A stretch of DNA of 64,000 bases from Burkholderia paludis (GCF_000732615.1 NZ_JPGL01000018.1:62001-126000); one strand, 5' to 3'; shown: positions 1 to 11,055, counted from the first letter of the stretch. Notes: generated by a model not told the origin, from the letters alone. Numbers and translations: made by a program.

Positions 1-1
1 C

Positions 2-3000
2 GTTGATGCTCGACAGATTGACCGACTGGTCGGCAATCAGATTGAGATTACCCGACGCCGACGGGTAAAGCTCTCCGCTCGCCGCCACCGTGATGCCGCC
101 TGTGAACGCGGTCAAATCCACCGACGCCGGCAAGATGGACGACAGGTCGAGCTTGCCCGGTATCATCGGATTCAAATTGCCGCCACCGATCAGCGCGACA
201 TTGGAAAGCGTGCCGATCGCGACATCGCCCGTCGTCGATGCGATATTGACGGCGGACGTCGACGAATAGCCCTGCATGTCGACTTGTTGCTTGTATGCGG
301 ACAACAGTACATTGCCCTGCACATAGGACGGATCGAACACGCGCCCGATGCCGACGCCTTGTCGCGCATTCACGTCGAGTACGCCATCCTGAGTCGCCAG
401 CAGTGTATCCATCGTTATCGGGGAGGCGCCCGGAATGTCCGACGGCACCGCGATGTCCGATCCTATCTTGCCGCCCGCCGTAATCGCCCCAGTTCCCTTC
501 GCGACGAAATAGCCGCCGCTTAGAATATTCCCGCCGGCCCGCACCGACAGGTTGCCACCGCCGACCGTATTGACGGTCGGGGTGTCCGTATTGGCGCCGG
601 TCAACCACCACGTGGTCGGCAGCGACACCGACAGGTCGGAGATATTTCCGCCCGCCGACACGGACACGTTTCCGCCCGCGCTCAGCACGCCTTGATCGAA
701 TGCGCCGAAATTGATCGATGTCTGGACGGTCTGCGTCGCAGGATTGGTCGCACCGACCGTTCCGGTCGGATTGCCGATCTGCATCCACTGCCACCAGAAC
801 TGGCTGATGTTGGTGCCCTTCCGTCCGGTCACCGTGCCGTTCGTATCGGTCAGATATTCCGCACCCGTGATATCGCCTTGCGCGTGAATCGTGATATCAC
901 CCGCCGAGTCGGGACTGACGGTTGGCGTGATCAGAATGTCCTGATAGCCGGTTCCGGCATGCAAGATTGCCAGCGTGGGGCTTCCCGTCGGCGCAGAAGC
1001 CGCGGGCGCACCACCGGTATAGATCACGCCCGGCACGATCAGGTCCGTATCGTTCGCTTGCGCAGCGCCTGTGTCGACCAGGGCAACACCGTTGCCCGCC
1101 GCCACATCGATCGCGCCCGTACCGGTTCGGATCATCGTCGGCGCAAGCACCGCAAATCCGTTGCTGTCGACATATGTCGCATGGCCATCGAAGGTCACGC
1201 TCTTGCCGTTCGTCGCGCCCCCCACGGTCAACGGCTGAAGCGCCAGCGGATTCGTGCTGTTCAGGTCGGCCCCTGCTACTACCCGGAACGAACTGCTCGC
1301 TCCGCCCGCCAACGACGCTGACTGCAGAGGAATCGGGTTGGTCGCGACCGGCGTCGGTGACGGTGAATTGTCGGTCACGGCAGGCAAGCTGACCGTCGAC
1401 GTCGCAATCACCGCAACCGGTTGAACGACAGGCGCTGCGGGGATATCCACCAAAGGATACCTGCCGATCTGAGCCTTGAATCGCACCGAGTCGGCCAGGT
1501 ATTTTTGATACTGACTCAAATAGATCAGGTAGGCACCAGGATTGGTGGCTTGCTCGGCAGCAGAGGGAGCAATCGGTGCCTTTGGTTGCCCGGCAATCAC
1601 GCCACTGCTGTTGAACCGCAGCACGTCGACGATACCGATGTTGTTGTAACGAGGATCTATGTTCAGAATTGACGAGAGACTCGTTGCGGTCTGATCCAGG
1701 AAGTTCGCATACGCCATATAGAGTGCGTAGTACTCCGCGATCTCGTCCGGAGTACCGCCAACGGGTTGCCCAGGAGCGAACGCTTCATTTTTCTTCGCGT
1801 AGAACCAGATTCCGTACTCGTAAGGGTAAGCGTTGTAACCTGACGGCAACTTGAAAATGGCATTTGCCTCGCTCAACGTCGACAACGGCGGCACCGCAAT
1901 CGTCCCACCACCACCCAGCGGGTTCGCGATCTGGAAGAACCCGTCCGACAGGCTCGCATTCACCTTTACGTTGTTCTCGGCGCGCAGCGTCACGACCGGC
2001 GCCTGCCCGTCAAAACGGAATGCGAGATTCGTCGGCGATGCGCCCGCCCCGAGGTTCCAGTTCGTCAGCACCTGGATATCGCCGCCGTTGATCGCAGGAC
2101 TCGGGTTGTCAAGCTCGATTCCCGGCACGATGCGCGTATTCGCGATGTTCTTTCCTGCGAAGGGATCGACCAGCGTATCGAGCCCGTGCTGCACGAATCC
2201 CATCAGCGTGCCCGGCGCCGCGGTCGACGCATCGCCGCCTTGATACCCGTAGAATGTCTGGTGATCCGTATTCGCGCCGTTACTCGCCGGCGCAAAGTAC
2301 ATATTGTTCAACCCGCCGAACCCGACCGTGGTGTCGCCATTTTGAAGCTGTGCCTGCGTGATGCTTGTCGCGACGCCGGTCGCCTGGTTCGTCAGCATGC
2401 CGCCGCCGGAACCATCCGGCGCAAACGCGAACGTCACCGGCGTACCGGAAGTTCCCTGCGCGGTAAACGTGCCGGCCAGCAGATGCCCGCTCTTGTCGTA
2501 CCATCCCGCCGGATCGATGACCCCGTCGAAATGCTTCGCCCCCGTCGTCGCGTCCGTCGTGCTCCACACCGCGTAGGCCTCGAGCGAGGTCGCACGCGAC
2601 CCGACGATCCCCTTGCCGGCATTGAACGCTTCAGGCAGATCGACCTTCACGCCGTTATCGATCAACAGCGGCGCACGGAAACTCACAACGCCGCCCGACA
2701 GGCCACCGGCAGTACCGCCGGACACGTCGATCAGTGCATTCGCACCGAGCGCGATGGCGCCTGCATTCGCGCGCAGAAAATTCTCGTAGCCATAGGTCGT
2801 GTTGTTCGCGATCGAGTTGCCGTTCGCGTCGACGATCGTCGGGTCGAACATTGCAGTCGTGCCGATGTTGACCTTGCCGCCGCGCTGGTTCGGATCGGAG
2901 CCGCGTGCCAGCAGCGATCCTTCGATGTCCACGCCGTTGCGACCGTACAGGTCGATTTCGCCGCCTGCCTTGCCGGACGCGTCGATCGTCCCGAGCACGT

Positions 3001-6000
3001 TCACGTTGCCGTTCGCCGTATCGGCCGAGCTTCCCGAACCGCCGTCGGCCGTCAGCAGCACCGAATGCGCGGTCAGTGTGTTGCCCTGCGACAGCGTCAG
3101 GTTGCCCGTCTTCGTGTGGACGGTGATCGCCTGATTCACGCCGCTCGATGCAAGCGTCTTCGACAGCGCATCCAGATCCGCCGCGCCGCCCGTATTGAGC
3201 GAGAACGACCCGCCCGCGTAACCGCTCGCCGCGCCGCCCTTGATCGTGCCGTTCAGGTTCACGACCTGTTGCGGCGCCGACAACGAAAGGCTGCCTGCCG
3301 CGCCACCGCCGCCGGCCCCGGAGAAATCGAGCGTCGAGCCGGCCTGCACGTCGACGGTTCCCGCGTCGGCCGTCAACGCAATCGATCCGGCCGGCGCGTA
3401 GCGCATCACGTCGAAAAACTGTTTCGACACGCCCGCCGCGCTGACCGTCGATCCGCCGCCGATCGTCAGGTTTCCGGTCGTCGCCTCGAGCGTCACGTTG
3501 CCGGCCGGCGCGCTGATCGTCGCACCGTTGTCGTTCACTGTGCCGCCGATGAAGGTCCATGCACCGCCGACCGCATCGCGCTTCAATGCCGTGCCCGACG
3601 CCCCGTTCAGCGTCAATGCACCCGTCGTTTTCACGGTGGCGGCCGAGCTCGTATCGGCGAGGTAGACCGGCGCATTGAGCGTCGCCGGCAATGCGCCGAA
3701 GTCGAACGTGCCAGTACCCTGGCCGACGATGCCGCCCGTCGCGTTCATCGTCGCCGAGCCGAAGCCGCTTGCCGCCTTCGTGCCCGTGCCGAAGTCGATC
3801 TCTTTCGCGTTGACCGTTAGCGTGCCGTTTCCGGCCGTCGTCGTACCGGGCGTAGCGCCCAATTCGTTCGTGAACGCGATTTGCTGGGCATTCAGCACGA
3901 CATGACCGCCGTCGCTCGTGAACGTGCCGGCACTCAAATCGACGCTGTCGCCGAACGTCGCGTTCACATCGCCGACGAAACCGATCGCGCCGTAGCTGCG
4001 CAGCGTGACCTGCTGCGCGTTCGCGAACTGCGCGAGTCCGGCCGGATCGACGACAAAACCCGGCAGGTTCGCCGCCGAGGCGCCGCTTGCGTTGGTGAAC
4101 GTAATCGCGGAACCGTCCACCGTGATCGCCTTGGCCGACAGCACGGCGGACGGATCGACCCTCAGGTCGCCGGACGAATCGAGCAGCAATGCCTGTCCAC
4201 CCGCGAGCGTTGCGCCCGCGCCGACCGCCAGCAAGCCCTTGCCCGTGCCGCCGGTGCGCGACAACGGCGCCATCGCGCCATTCGACACGCGCAGCAACGC
4301 GCCGTCGCCGGCGATCGCAATCGGCTGATCCTTGGCTGCCGGGTAGTCACCCTGCGCAGCGATCGACGCACCGGCATCGATGCGCAGGCCGTTCGCCGCA
4401 TTGGGATCGGCGCCGCTGTCGCCGGTCTTCGTGACGAGCAGGATCTCGGGGCCCTTCAGCGCCGTGTTTCCGTCGTTCGACACGACGACACTGTTCGCGA
4501 TCGGCGTGATCGTGACGCCGCTCGTGGTCGCTGCGCGCGTGCCGCCGATCAGCAGGCTGCCCGCGTTCAGCGAATCGAGCGCGTCGCTGCCAATCTGCAG
4601 ATAGCCGGGCAGCGCCGCATTGCCGTTACCGGTGATCTGGATGTCCTGCGAAGCGATGTCGACCTGAGCCGGCGCGCCCCCCGTACCGGCGGCCGCATTC
4701 AGCGTCGCGCCGAGCGTCAGCGCCTTCGTCGCCGCCAGCACCAGTTGACCACCGTCCACCGGCAGCGGCGGCGTCACGTTGCCCTTCGTCGCGGCGAGCT
4801 TCGTGAAATACGCGTTCGCGCCCGTCAGCGTGTATTGCGAGTACTGCTGCCACACATTGTTCGACTGCACGTTGAACAGCGTCGGCGTCGCGCTGCGGCT
4901 GCCCGTCAACGCGTCGGCGAAGTAGCCGGCCGTCACGACCGTGCCGTCCTGCAGCACCTGGCTCGCGCCCGGGACGAGATTGCCGGCCGTGCTGGATACC
5001 GTGACGCGATACGCGCCCGGCAGCGTCGCGTACTTGCCCGGCAGCAGCGTGTAATAGCCGGGCGCCAGCCCCGGCACGCCGGATAGATACACGGCCTTGC
5101 CGACCGGGTCGGTCAGGCTCGCCTGTCCGACGCCCATCGTCGCCGTCGCGGTCGTTGTCGTGCCGTTTGCGTTGGTGGAAGGCTGTACCGTCTGCGCGAT
5201 GGTCGGGTCGTAAGCCGCGACCGGTGATTGCTTGCCCGGCACGATTGCATAGACGTTGCCGGCCCCGGCATTGACCGGCACGGCCGTCCCGCCCTTGCCG
5301 CTTGCATAGCTCACGTTGTATTGCGACAGCACGTCGCGCGTGCCGCCGGTGCCAGGCACCCATTCGGCGGCCTGCAGGTCTCCGCCGCCAGACAAGTCGA
5401 TCGTCGCGCCCTTGTCGAGCGCGACATTGCTGCCGTTCACGCCCACGTATTTCGCGGGCGGCGCGGTCAGGTCGGGCGTCGTGTTGCCGGCAAGCGGATT
5501 GAACTGCCACTCGACCCCATCGATCGTCGCGCCGTACGGAATCACCGCACCGCCATTCGAGACCGACGTCACACTGCCATTCGCCAGCTTCACCGAATCC
5601 GTTGCAACGAGCGAAAGACCCGCGAACTGCGCTTGCGTCGCCGCGTTTGACTGATCGCCTACGCCGAACACGATCGTGCCGGACGGCGCGCGCACCGTGC
5701 CGCCCTGCACGATGTTCGTCGCGTCCACGAGCAGCGTGCCGCCGGCGGAAAGCGGCGCGCCGGACGCGCCGTTCGATGCGAACGTCACCGTCGTCGGCGC
5801 CGGTTTGCCGGTCGACGCATCGGTCGGGCCAACCGCAGCGACGACGAACGTGGTGCCGGTCGACGGATACAGGTCCGCGGCCCTGAAGGTCAGGTCGCCA
5901 GGCGTATGGAGAATCCCCGGCGCCAGCCCCTGCGTCTGGGACTGACTCGCGTTCGTCGAGCTCAGGCGGATATCGCCGCTGCTCGTGAAGTTCGCACGAG

Positions 6001-9000
6001 CAAAATTGTTGAGCTGGAACTGGTTCTTCAGATCGATGAACGATGCATTCACGTTCAGCGTCGCATCGGACAGTGCCGCGACCGGTTTGAACTGGGGTGA
6101 CTGCGACTGGATGAGCGGCCCCGACAACGCAACGTATGGCGCATCGATCCCGACCGTCGTGCCGAGCGACGGCTGCGGCTGAGCGAACAGGCCATCGACG
6201 GCGGCCGCGAGCGTCCCGTCCGCCTTGCGCGCAGGGGTCGACAATAGCGATGACAGTTGCCCCATGCCGATGGCGGCGACACGCCCCGTGTTCAGGATCA
6301 CGGATTCCGGCAACGAAAGCGCAACGTCTCCCGCAAAAAGAATCGAGGGAACCTTTACGCCGGCGAGATTGGGCGACGTCGTGTTTCCGAGCACAAGATT
6401 CGCGATCCCGGATCCGTCGAGCCGATCAACCGCGAACTGAATGAGGCCACTGGTTTGTCCGATCGGCAAGCCCGTCGTCGGGTCGATCGCCGTCGCGAAA
6501 CTCTGCCCCGGCAACAGGCCCGCGGGCACGAGCGTAGCGTCTTGTCGGACGACCAGTGCTGTGCCGGTCGAACCATCGGTCTGGCTCGGCAGGATCGTCA
6601 GCGTCCCGCCGCGTGCCTGCGTGGCGCCCGGCCGCCCCACCAGCGTCGCGTCCGCGAACAGCCCGTTCGCCGCCGACAGCGTGATCGATCCCGCCTCGCT
6701 CCATACCGGTTGCGACGCGTATCCGCCGTTCGCCTGCAACCGGTCAAAATTCGCCGACGTGCCGGACACATCGATGGTCGAGCCTGCCTGCGCGACCACG
6801 TAGCCCGTATCGCTCGACATCGTCACCGAACCGCCCGGCAGCACCTTTCCCGCGTTCGGCACGACTGTCGTCCCGCCAATCTTGACCGGAGCCGCAAGCG
6901 GATTGGCCAATGCCGTGCCCGATACGTCGAGTGACGCATCCGCACCGAGCCAGACCGACTGGCTCGCACTCCGGAAGCCGGTATTGAACTGCCCCGCCTG
7001 CGCATACGTGCCGTTGCCGTCCGCGCTCAGCGTGATCGACCCGCCCGGCGCAACGATCGAGCCGAGTACCGTGACCTGCGCCGGCGAGCCGAGGCCGATG
7101 CTCGCGCCGGCATCCGCGTGAATCGACGTACCTTCCGACAGCGTGACTGCGCCGGTGACGCCCGGATAAAACGGCGTCGCGCCGACCGGGCTTCGCCACG
7201 ACGTAGCGTTGCCGCCGGTCAGGACGAGATTCGTTGCCTGCCGGTGATAGGCATCGAGCTGGTCGATCGTGGTCAGGCCGCCCGCCGACAGGTTCGCGCC
7301 CGTGGCTGCCTGTTGAAGCGCGAACATATCCGGAATACGGTTCAATTGCGTGACGGCAACCGACGCGCCGGGTGCGACCGTCGTGTCGTAGAACGCATTC
7401 AGCACGTACTTGCCGAAGCCCTGCCGCGCGAAGAAGGTTTCCGGGAGATAGATATCCCATGGCGACGCCGCGGCCTCGGCACCGCCGATCCGGAATCCGA
7501 GCGCCTGCAGCGTCAGCGTTCCTCCGCCCGAAAACCCTTCGCTCAGGATCGTGCCGCCCAGTGCGATCGTGCCTGCTGTCGGCTGTGCAGTCGGCAGGGT
7601 TGGCGCGCCGTCCGACGCGCCAAACTGTTTCAATGGCGTCGCGGCATACGCTTGCAACGTCACATTTCCGCCGCGTCCGGCAGGCACGCCGTTCTGCATC
7701 AGCATCTGGCCTGTCGACAGCAACTCGCCGCCGCTCGACACGTCCAGTATGCTACCGGGCTGCAGCAGCACCGAACCCGAGGTATCGCCGAACAGCCCGC
7801 CGCCGACGACGTTTGATCCGAGCAGCGCGGAGAGCGTAATGCTGCCGCCGTTGATGAACTGGCTGTTGCCGGGCGTCGTGCCCGGCGCCGCCTGCACATC
7901 GTTGTTCACCCACTGCCCTGCGGCACTGATCACGCCCTGCGGGCCGACGATCACATTGCCGCCGCTGGTAATCGAAATCGCCCCCGACGGTGCGGACAGG
8001 CGGCCGGCCACGTTGACGTCGGTACCGGGTACCGGGCTGTAGAGGGTGATGGAACCGCCCGGCTGCAAGCTCAATTGCGTGCCTTGCGGCACGACGATGC
8101 CCTTGCCGCCGACCTTGTCCTCGGTCACGTTCAGGTTCGCGAAGCCGCCGTTGTTCAGCGTTGCGACCGGTACCACGGTCGTCGTCAGCACGTTGCGCGG
8201 ATCGTTCGCGGGCAGCGCCTGCAGCGCCGTCTTGTCGAGCGGCGTATCGATGGAGAAACCCGGCGCAATGTCGGCGAGCTGCGGCGCATTGTCCTGCAGC
8301 ACGACCAGGCCCGCGGCACCCGACGCGACGTCATTGTTGTTCGACGTCAGGTGCACCAGCGCGGCACTGTCGAGTTTCGGATCTGCGCCGAGGTTGAACG
8401 TCCCGCCGCTCGGCAGGCTGTTGCCCTGCATCTGCTTCGCGCCGCCGAACGCCTGCGCGCTGATGTCGCCGTCGAGCACCGTCGATTGCAGCGCGTAGAT
8501 GTCGAGCGTGCCCGCGTTGCCGCCGACGATGTAGTCGCCCTGATAGCCGCCCATCGTCAGCAGCGGGTTGTACCACGTCTTCGTCACGCCCCAGCGCGGA
8601 TGCGATTCGACGAATTGCCCCGCGATGCCGACGTAGGTGTCATACGGGCTTGCCTGTCCGATTGGCACGAGCGCGCCATTGGCGTCGACCAGCCGCGTCG
8701 TGTTGACGATCCCGCCGTCGTAATGCACATAGCCGCCGTTCAGGTTCATCGACGAACCGGTCGCGGTCATCACCTCGTTGCCCGACAGCGTGATCGAGCC
8801 GCCATTGGTCAACAACTGGTCGACCGTGCGCGGAATCAGGTTCACATATCCCGAAAGGTTCAGGATCGGACTGCCCACCCATTGCACGCCATCACTGCGC
8901 GTGCCAGTCAGCGTGCTGTCGAACACGAGATTCTTGTACCCAAGCAAGAACCCGTTGCGCAGCAGCGGCGAATCGGCGAGTTCGTTCTGGCCGATACGGT

Positions 9001-10870
9001 CGACCGTCACAAGCGTCTGCCCGATCGGCACCTCGACGTTCGCGAGGCCCGACACGTCGATCGTCGCGCCGCTGTCGACATAAATCCGGCCCGGCACGGC
9101 GGTCTGGCCGGCCGGCGCTTGCGCGCCCGATGCCGAAGGCGTCAGCGCTGCAACCGATACTTTCGAACCGGGTGCCTCGATCAGCGAGCCGCCCTGGAAC
9201 CAGACCGAACCGGCCGTCATGCCGATGCTGCCCGGCGTGAAGGTCGCTCCGGGCGTCGATGGCGTCGTCTGGCCGTTGCCGTCCGGCATCACTGTTGTCA
9301 CCGAATCGGGGCCGAAGCTCAGCAGGCCTGCACGGTGCGTGTCGTTGGCGCCACCGGTGCCGTCCGTCGTCTGAAGCGACTGACCGAAATAGGCCGCCCC
9401 GGTTGGATTGTTGGAAAAATATTCGTCGACCGTGGAGATCGTGATCGCGCCGGGCGAATTGACGCTCGTCGTCACGCCGACCACGCCGTTCTGCGCGACG
9501 CGGCTGCCGAGCAGGTTCACGTTGCCGCGCGCGGCCTCGACGATGCCGGTATTGGTCAGCGTACCGGCCGGCGTGATGTCGGTCATCTGACCGTTCGGGC
9601 CGAGCAGCGTGATCTTTCCGCTCAGCTCCGGCAGCAGCACCTGCGGATTCTTCGTGGCGCCGCTGTTGGGCCGCAGGCTTACCCCGACGCCGGCTGCCAG
9701 CACCACCTGCCCGTCCGTCGCCTTGATATGCCCCGCATTCGTCACGTTCGGTGCGGCGATCATCACGAAGCCGCCATCGCTCGCGTTGCCGTTCGCGTGC
9801 GTGGTAATCGACGCGCCCTGTTCGATGGTGACGTCGCCCCACGGTTGATACTGGCTCGCGGTCGTAAGATTGACCTGGTTGCCCAGACCGAGGACCTCGT
9901 TCGGAAGCCGGCTGTTGCCGTTCAACCCGCCCGAACTGCCCGACTCCGGATACGCAAGCCCGCCCGTCGTCCCCGCCGGCAGGCTCAGGAACTGCTTGTT
10001 GCTCGCGACGATCCCCGCCGCATCCTGCGCGAGACTGCTATCCGTCACAACCGGCACCCGGTTCTGCAGGGTCTGGTTGTAGTTGTTCATGTTCAGCACG
10101 TCGAGCGACGACGCCACCAGCGAATGCACATTCACCTGCGACCCGGCACCAAACAGCACCCCGTTCCGGTTGATCACGTACACCGCTCCCTGCGCGGTGA
10201 TGTTCCCCAGAATCTGGCTCGGCCTGCCGCTCGGATCGTTGATCCGGTTCAACACGGCCCAGTTGTTCGCGCCATTCGTCTGCGTGCCGCCCGACTGGTC
10301 GAAGTTCAACGTCGTCTGCCGGCCGACGTTCATCGTCTCCCACGTCAGCACCGCGTTCTGCCCGGTCTGCTTCACGTCGACGTTCACGTGGCCGCTCGCG
10401 TCGACGTTCTGCGTCGGCGCGTTCGCGTTGACCCACAGCACCGGATTGTTCGTATCGCCCGACGCGCCCGCCGCCACCTGCAACCCGCCCGGCGCCAGCC
10501 CGTTCGGCACGGTCGACGGCAGCTTCGCCGCGGCCGCCGCCGCATTCTGCTGCGCGGCGATCTGCGCGGCGATCGCGTGCGCCGCATAGCCGAGGTTGCG
10601 GATCGATGGCTGGCTCGCCTGCAGCGCCTGCTGCGGCGACACGCCGAGATTCGGTATGCCCGGCACGCCGCCGGCACCGCCCGCACCGCCGCCCGCCGGG
10701 CTTGCGGCCACGTGACCGAGGTTCGTGATGCCCGCCGCATGCGCATGGGCGGACACGCCCGCCGCGAGCATCAGCACGACCGCGCGGTAAAGCGGGCTCA
10801 GCTCCGATTTCAGGACCGACCGCGAGGCCGTTGCGCGAAGTTGCCGTTCCGTACGTGCGCGTGCTGCCAT
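2..10870 (-). CDS. Filamentous haemagglutinin-type exoprotein (TpsA family), C-terminus beyond the left edge
   Basis: Giant secreted adhesin-like protein of the two-partner secretion type. I read the frame across the window: it is still open at base 2, giving about 3,623 codons without the C-terminus. The N-terminus carries basic residues, then a hydrophobic stretch ending SAHAHAAG, an apparent signal peptide. It is followed by a TPS/haemagglutination-activity domain with the motif NRNGVLFGAGSQVNVHSLVAS-like region (about residues 230-260). The body is long runs of short beta-helix repeats (GGSITLSA, GATIDVSG, GGNV patterns), typical of FhaB-like proteins. A non-repetitive Tyr-rich stretch interrupts this near bases 1400-1860. 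Known family members are exported by a TpsB outer-membrane pore; no tpsB is in the window. The ATG at 10870 is chosen; an in-frame GTG three codons upstream is possible. Neighbouring TPR-glycosyltransferase genes suggest it may be glycosylated (inference). Confidence 0.9.
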   Translation of the reverse strand, partial: MAARARTERQLRATASRSVLKSELSPLYRAVVLMLAAGVSAHAHAAGITNLGHVAASPAGGGAGGAGGVPGIPNLGVSPQQALQASQPSIRNLGYAAHAIAAQIAAQQNAAAAAAKLPSTVPNGLAPGGLQVAAGASGDTNNPVLWVNANAPTQNVDASGHVNVDVKQTGQNAVLTWETMNVGRQTTLNFDQSGGTQTNGANNWAVLNRINDPSGRPSQILGNITAQGAVYVINRNGVLFGAGSQVNVHSLVASSLDVLNMNNYNQTLQNRVPVVTDSSLAQDAAGIVASNKQFLSLPAGTTGGLAYPESGSSGGLNGNSRLPNEVLGLGNQVNLTTASQYQPWGDVTIEQGASITTHANGNASDGGFVMIAAPNVTNAGHIKATDGQVVLAAGVGVSLRPNSGATKNPQVLLPELSGKITLLGPNGQMTDITPAGTLTNTGIVEAARGNVNLLGSRVAQNGVVGVTTSVNSPGAITISTVDEYFSNNPTGAAYFGQSLQTTDGTGGANDTHRAGLLSFGPDSVTTVMPDGNGQTTPSTPGATFTPGSIGMTAGSVWFQGGSLIEAPGSKVSVAALTPSASGAQAPAGQTAVPGRIYVDSGATIDVSGLANVEVPIGQTLVTVDRIGQNELADSPLLRNGFLLGYKNLVFDSTLTGTRSDGVQWVGSPILNLSGYVNLIPRTVDQLLTNGGSITLSGNEVMTATGSSMNLNGGYVHYDGGIVNTTRLVDANGALVPIGQASPYDTYVGIAGQFVESHPRWGVTKTWYNPLLTMGGYQGDYIVGGNAGTLDIYALQSTVLDGDISAQAFGGAKQMQGNSLPSGGTFNLGADPKLDSAALVHLTSNNNDVASGAAGLVVLQDNAPQLADIAPGFSIDTPLDKTALQALPANDPRNVLTTTVVPVATLNNGGFANLNVTEDKVGGKGIVVPQGTQLSLQPGGSITLYSPVPGTDVNVAGRLSAPSGAISITSGGNVIVGPQGVISAAGQWVNNDVQAAPGTTPGNSQFINGGSITLSALLGSNVVGGGLFGDTSGSVLLQPGSILDVSSGGELLSTGQMLMQNGVPAGRGGNVTLQAYAATPLKQFGASDGAPTLPTAQPTAGTIALGGTILSEGFSGGGTLTLQALGFRIGGAEAAASPWDIYLPETFFARQGFGKYVLNAFYDTTVAPGASVAVTQLNRIPDMFALQQAATGANLSAGGLTTIDQLDAYHRQATNLVLTGGNATSWRSPVGATPFYPGVTGAVTLSEGTSIHADAGASIGLGSPAQVTVLGSIVAPGGSITLSADGNGTYAQAGQFNTGFRSASQSVWLGADASLDVSGTALANPLAAPVKIGGTTVVPNAGKVLPGGSVTMSSDTGYVVAQAGSTIDVSGTSANFDRLQANGGYASQPVWSEAGSITLSAANGLFADATLVGRPGATQARGGTLTILPSQTDGSTGTALVVRQDATLVPAGLLPGQSFATAIDPTTGLPIGQTSGLIQFAVDRLDGSGIANLVLGNTTSPNLAGVKVPSILFAGDVALSLPESVILNTGRVAAIGMGQLSSLLSTPARKADGTLAAAVDGLFAQPQPSLGTTVGIDAPYVALSGPLIQSQSPQFKPVAALSDATLNVNASFIDLKNQFQLNNFARANFTSSGDIRLSSTNASQSQTQGLAPGILHTPGDLTFRAADLYPSTGTTFVVAAVGPTDASTGKPAPTTVTFASNGASGAPLSAGGTLLVDATNIVQGGTVRAPSGTIVFGVGDQSNAATQAQFAGLSLVATDSVKLANGSVTSVSNGGAVIPYGATIDGVEWQFNPLAGNTTPDLTAPPAKYVGVNGSNVALDKGATIDLSGGGDLQAAEWVPGTGGTRDVLSQYNVSYASGKGGTAVPVNAGAGNVYAIVPGKQSPVAAYDPTIAQTVQPSTNANGTTTTATATMGVGQASLTDPVGKAVYLSGVPGLAPGYYTLLPGKYATLPGAYRVTVSSTAGNLVPGASQVLQDGTVVTAGYFADALTGSRSATPTLFNVQSNNVWQQYSQYTLTGANAYFTKLAATKGNVTPPLPVDGGQLVLAATKALTLGATLNAAAGTGGAPAQVDIASQDIQITGNGNAALPGYLQIGSDALDSLNAGSLLIGGTRAATTSGVTITPIANSVVVSNDGNTALKGPEILLVTKTGDSGADPNAANGLRIDAGASIAAQGDYPAAKDQPIAIAGDGALLRVSNGAMAPLSRTGGTGKGLLAVGAGATLAGGQALLLDSSGDLRVDPSAVLSAKAITVDGSAITFTNASGASAANLPGFVVDPAGLAQFANAQQVTLRSYGAIGFVGDVNATFGDSVDLSAGTFTSDGGHVVLNAQQIAFTNELGATPGTTTAGNGTLTVNAKEIDFGTGTKAASGFGSATMNATGGIVGQGTGTFDFGALPATLNAPVYLADTSSAATVKTTGALTLNGASGTALKRDAVGGAWTFIGGTVNDNGATISAPAGNVTLEATTGNLTIGGGSTVSAAGVSKQFFDVMRYAPAGSIALTADAGTVDVQAGSTLDFSGAGGGGAAGSLSLSAPQQVVNLNGTIKGGAASGYAGGSFSLNTGGAADLDALSKTLASSGVNQAITVHTKTGNLTLSQGNTLTAHSVLLTADGGSGSSADTANGNVNVLGTIDASGKAGGEIDLYGRNGVDIEGSLLARGSDPNQRGGKVNIGTTAMFDPTIVDANGNSIANNTTYGYENFLRANAGAIALGANALIDVSGGTAGGLSGGVVSFRAPLLIDNGVKVDLPEAFNAGKGIVGSRATSLEAYAVWSTTDATTGAKHFDGVIDPAGWYDKSGHLLAGTFTAQGTSGTPVTFAFAPDGSGGGMLTNQATGVATSITQAQLQNGDTTVGFGGLNNMYFAPASNGANTDHQTFYGYQGGDASTAAPGTLMGFVQHGLDTLVDPFAGKNIANTRIVPGIELDNPSPAINGGDIQVLTNWNLGAGASPTNLAFRFDGQAPVVTLRAENNVKVNASLSDGFFQIANPLGGGGTIAVPPLSTLSEANAIFKLPSGYNAYPYEYGIWFYAKKNEAFAPGQPVGGTPDEIAEYYALYMAYANFLDQTATSLSSILNIDPRYNNIGIVDVLRFNSSGVIAGQPKAPIAPSAAEQATNPGAYLIYLSQYQKYLADSVRFKAQIGRYPLVDIPAAPVVQPVAVIATSTVSLPAVTDNSPSPTPVATNPIPLQSASLAGGASSSFRVVAGADLNSTNPLALQPLTVGGATNGKSVTFDGHATYVDSNGFAVLAPTMIRTGTGAIDVAAGNGVALVDTGAAQANDTDLIVPGVIYTGGAPAASAPTGSPTLAILHAGTGYQDILITPTVSPDSAGDITIHAQGDITGAEYLTDTNGTVTGRKGTNISQFWWQWMQIGNPTGTVGATNPATQTVQTSINFGAFDQGVLSAGGNVSVSAGGNISDLSVSLPTTWWLTGANTDTPTVNTVGGGNLSVRAGGNILSGGYFVAKGTGAITAGGKIGSDIAVPSDIPGASPITMDTLLATQDGVLDVNARQGVGIGRVFDPSYVQGNVLLSAYKQQVDMQGYSSTSAVNIASTTGDVAIGTLSNVALIGGGNLNPMIPGKLDLSSILPASVDLTAFTGGITVAASGELYPSASGNLNLIADQSVNLSSIN

Positions 10871-10997
10871 TCTTGCCACCCCGATGCTAGGAATTTGCGC
10901 GCGGCGCCGGTCCGGCACCGCACATGTCGTTGCGCCTGAAACAGGCCGCTGGAATCCGAAGACCATACGAAGCGCGAATGGCAGCGACATGGCGACT

Positions 10998-11045
10998 GCT
11001 ACGGACCATTCCGGCCGCGGTGAAAAGGTCCGTAGCTTTTGTCAT
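10998..11045. promoter_or_regulatory. Upstream element of the exoprotein gene: inverted pair of GCTACGGACC
   Basis: GCTACGGACC at 10998-11007 is matched by its reverse complement GGTCCGTAGC at 11027-11036, 128 bp and more upstream of the exoprotein start. The second arm lies in a longer block (11023-11045, read on the minus strand) that matches 17934-17956 at 22 of 23 positions. The element recurs before the TPR operon and before gspI, so a shared regulator site is likely. The regulator is unknown. Confidence 0.55.
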
Positions 11046-11055
11046 GGAAGACTGG

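Noticed and set aside
2186..5086. Long plus-strand ORFs (544 and 401 residues) opposite the exoprotein
   Set aside because: Same shadow composition; exoprotein frame is continuous on the other strand.
8075..10939. 954-residue plus-strand ORF opposite the exoprotein
   Set aside because: Arg/His-rich shadow of the high-GC minus-strand exoprotein frame, which has signal peptide, TPS domain and repeats.
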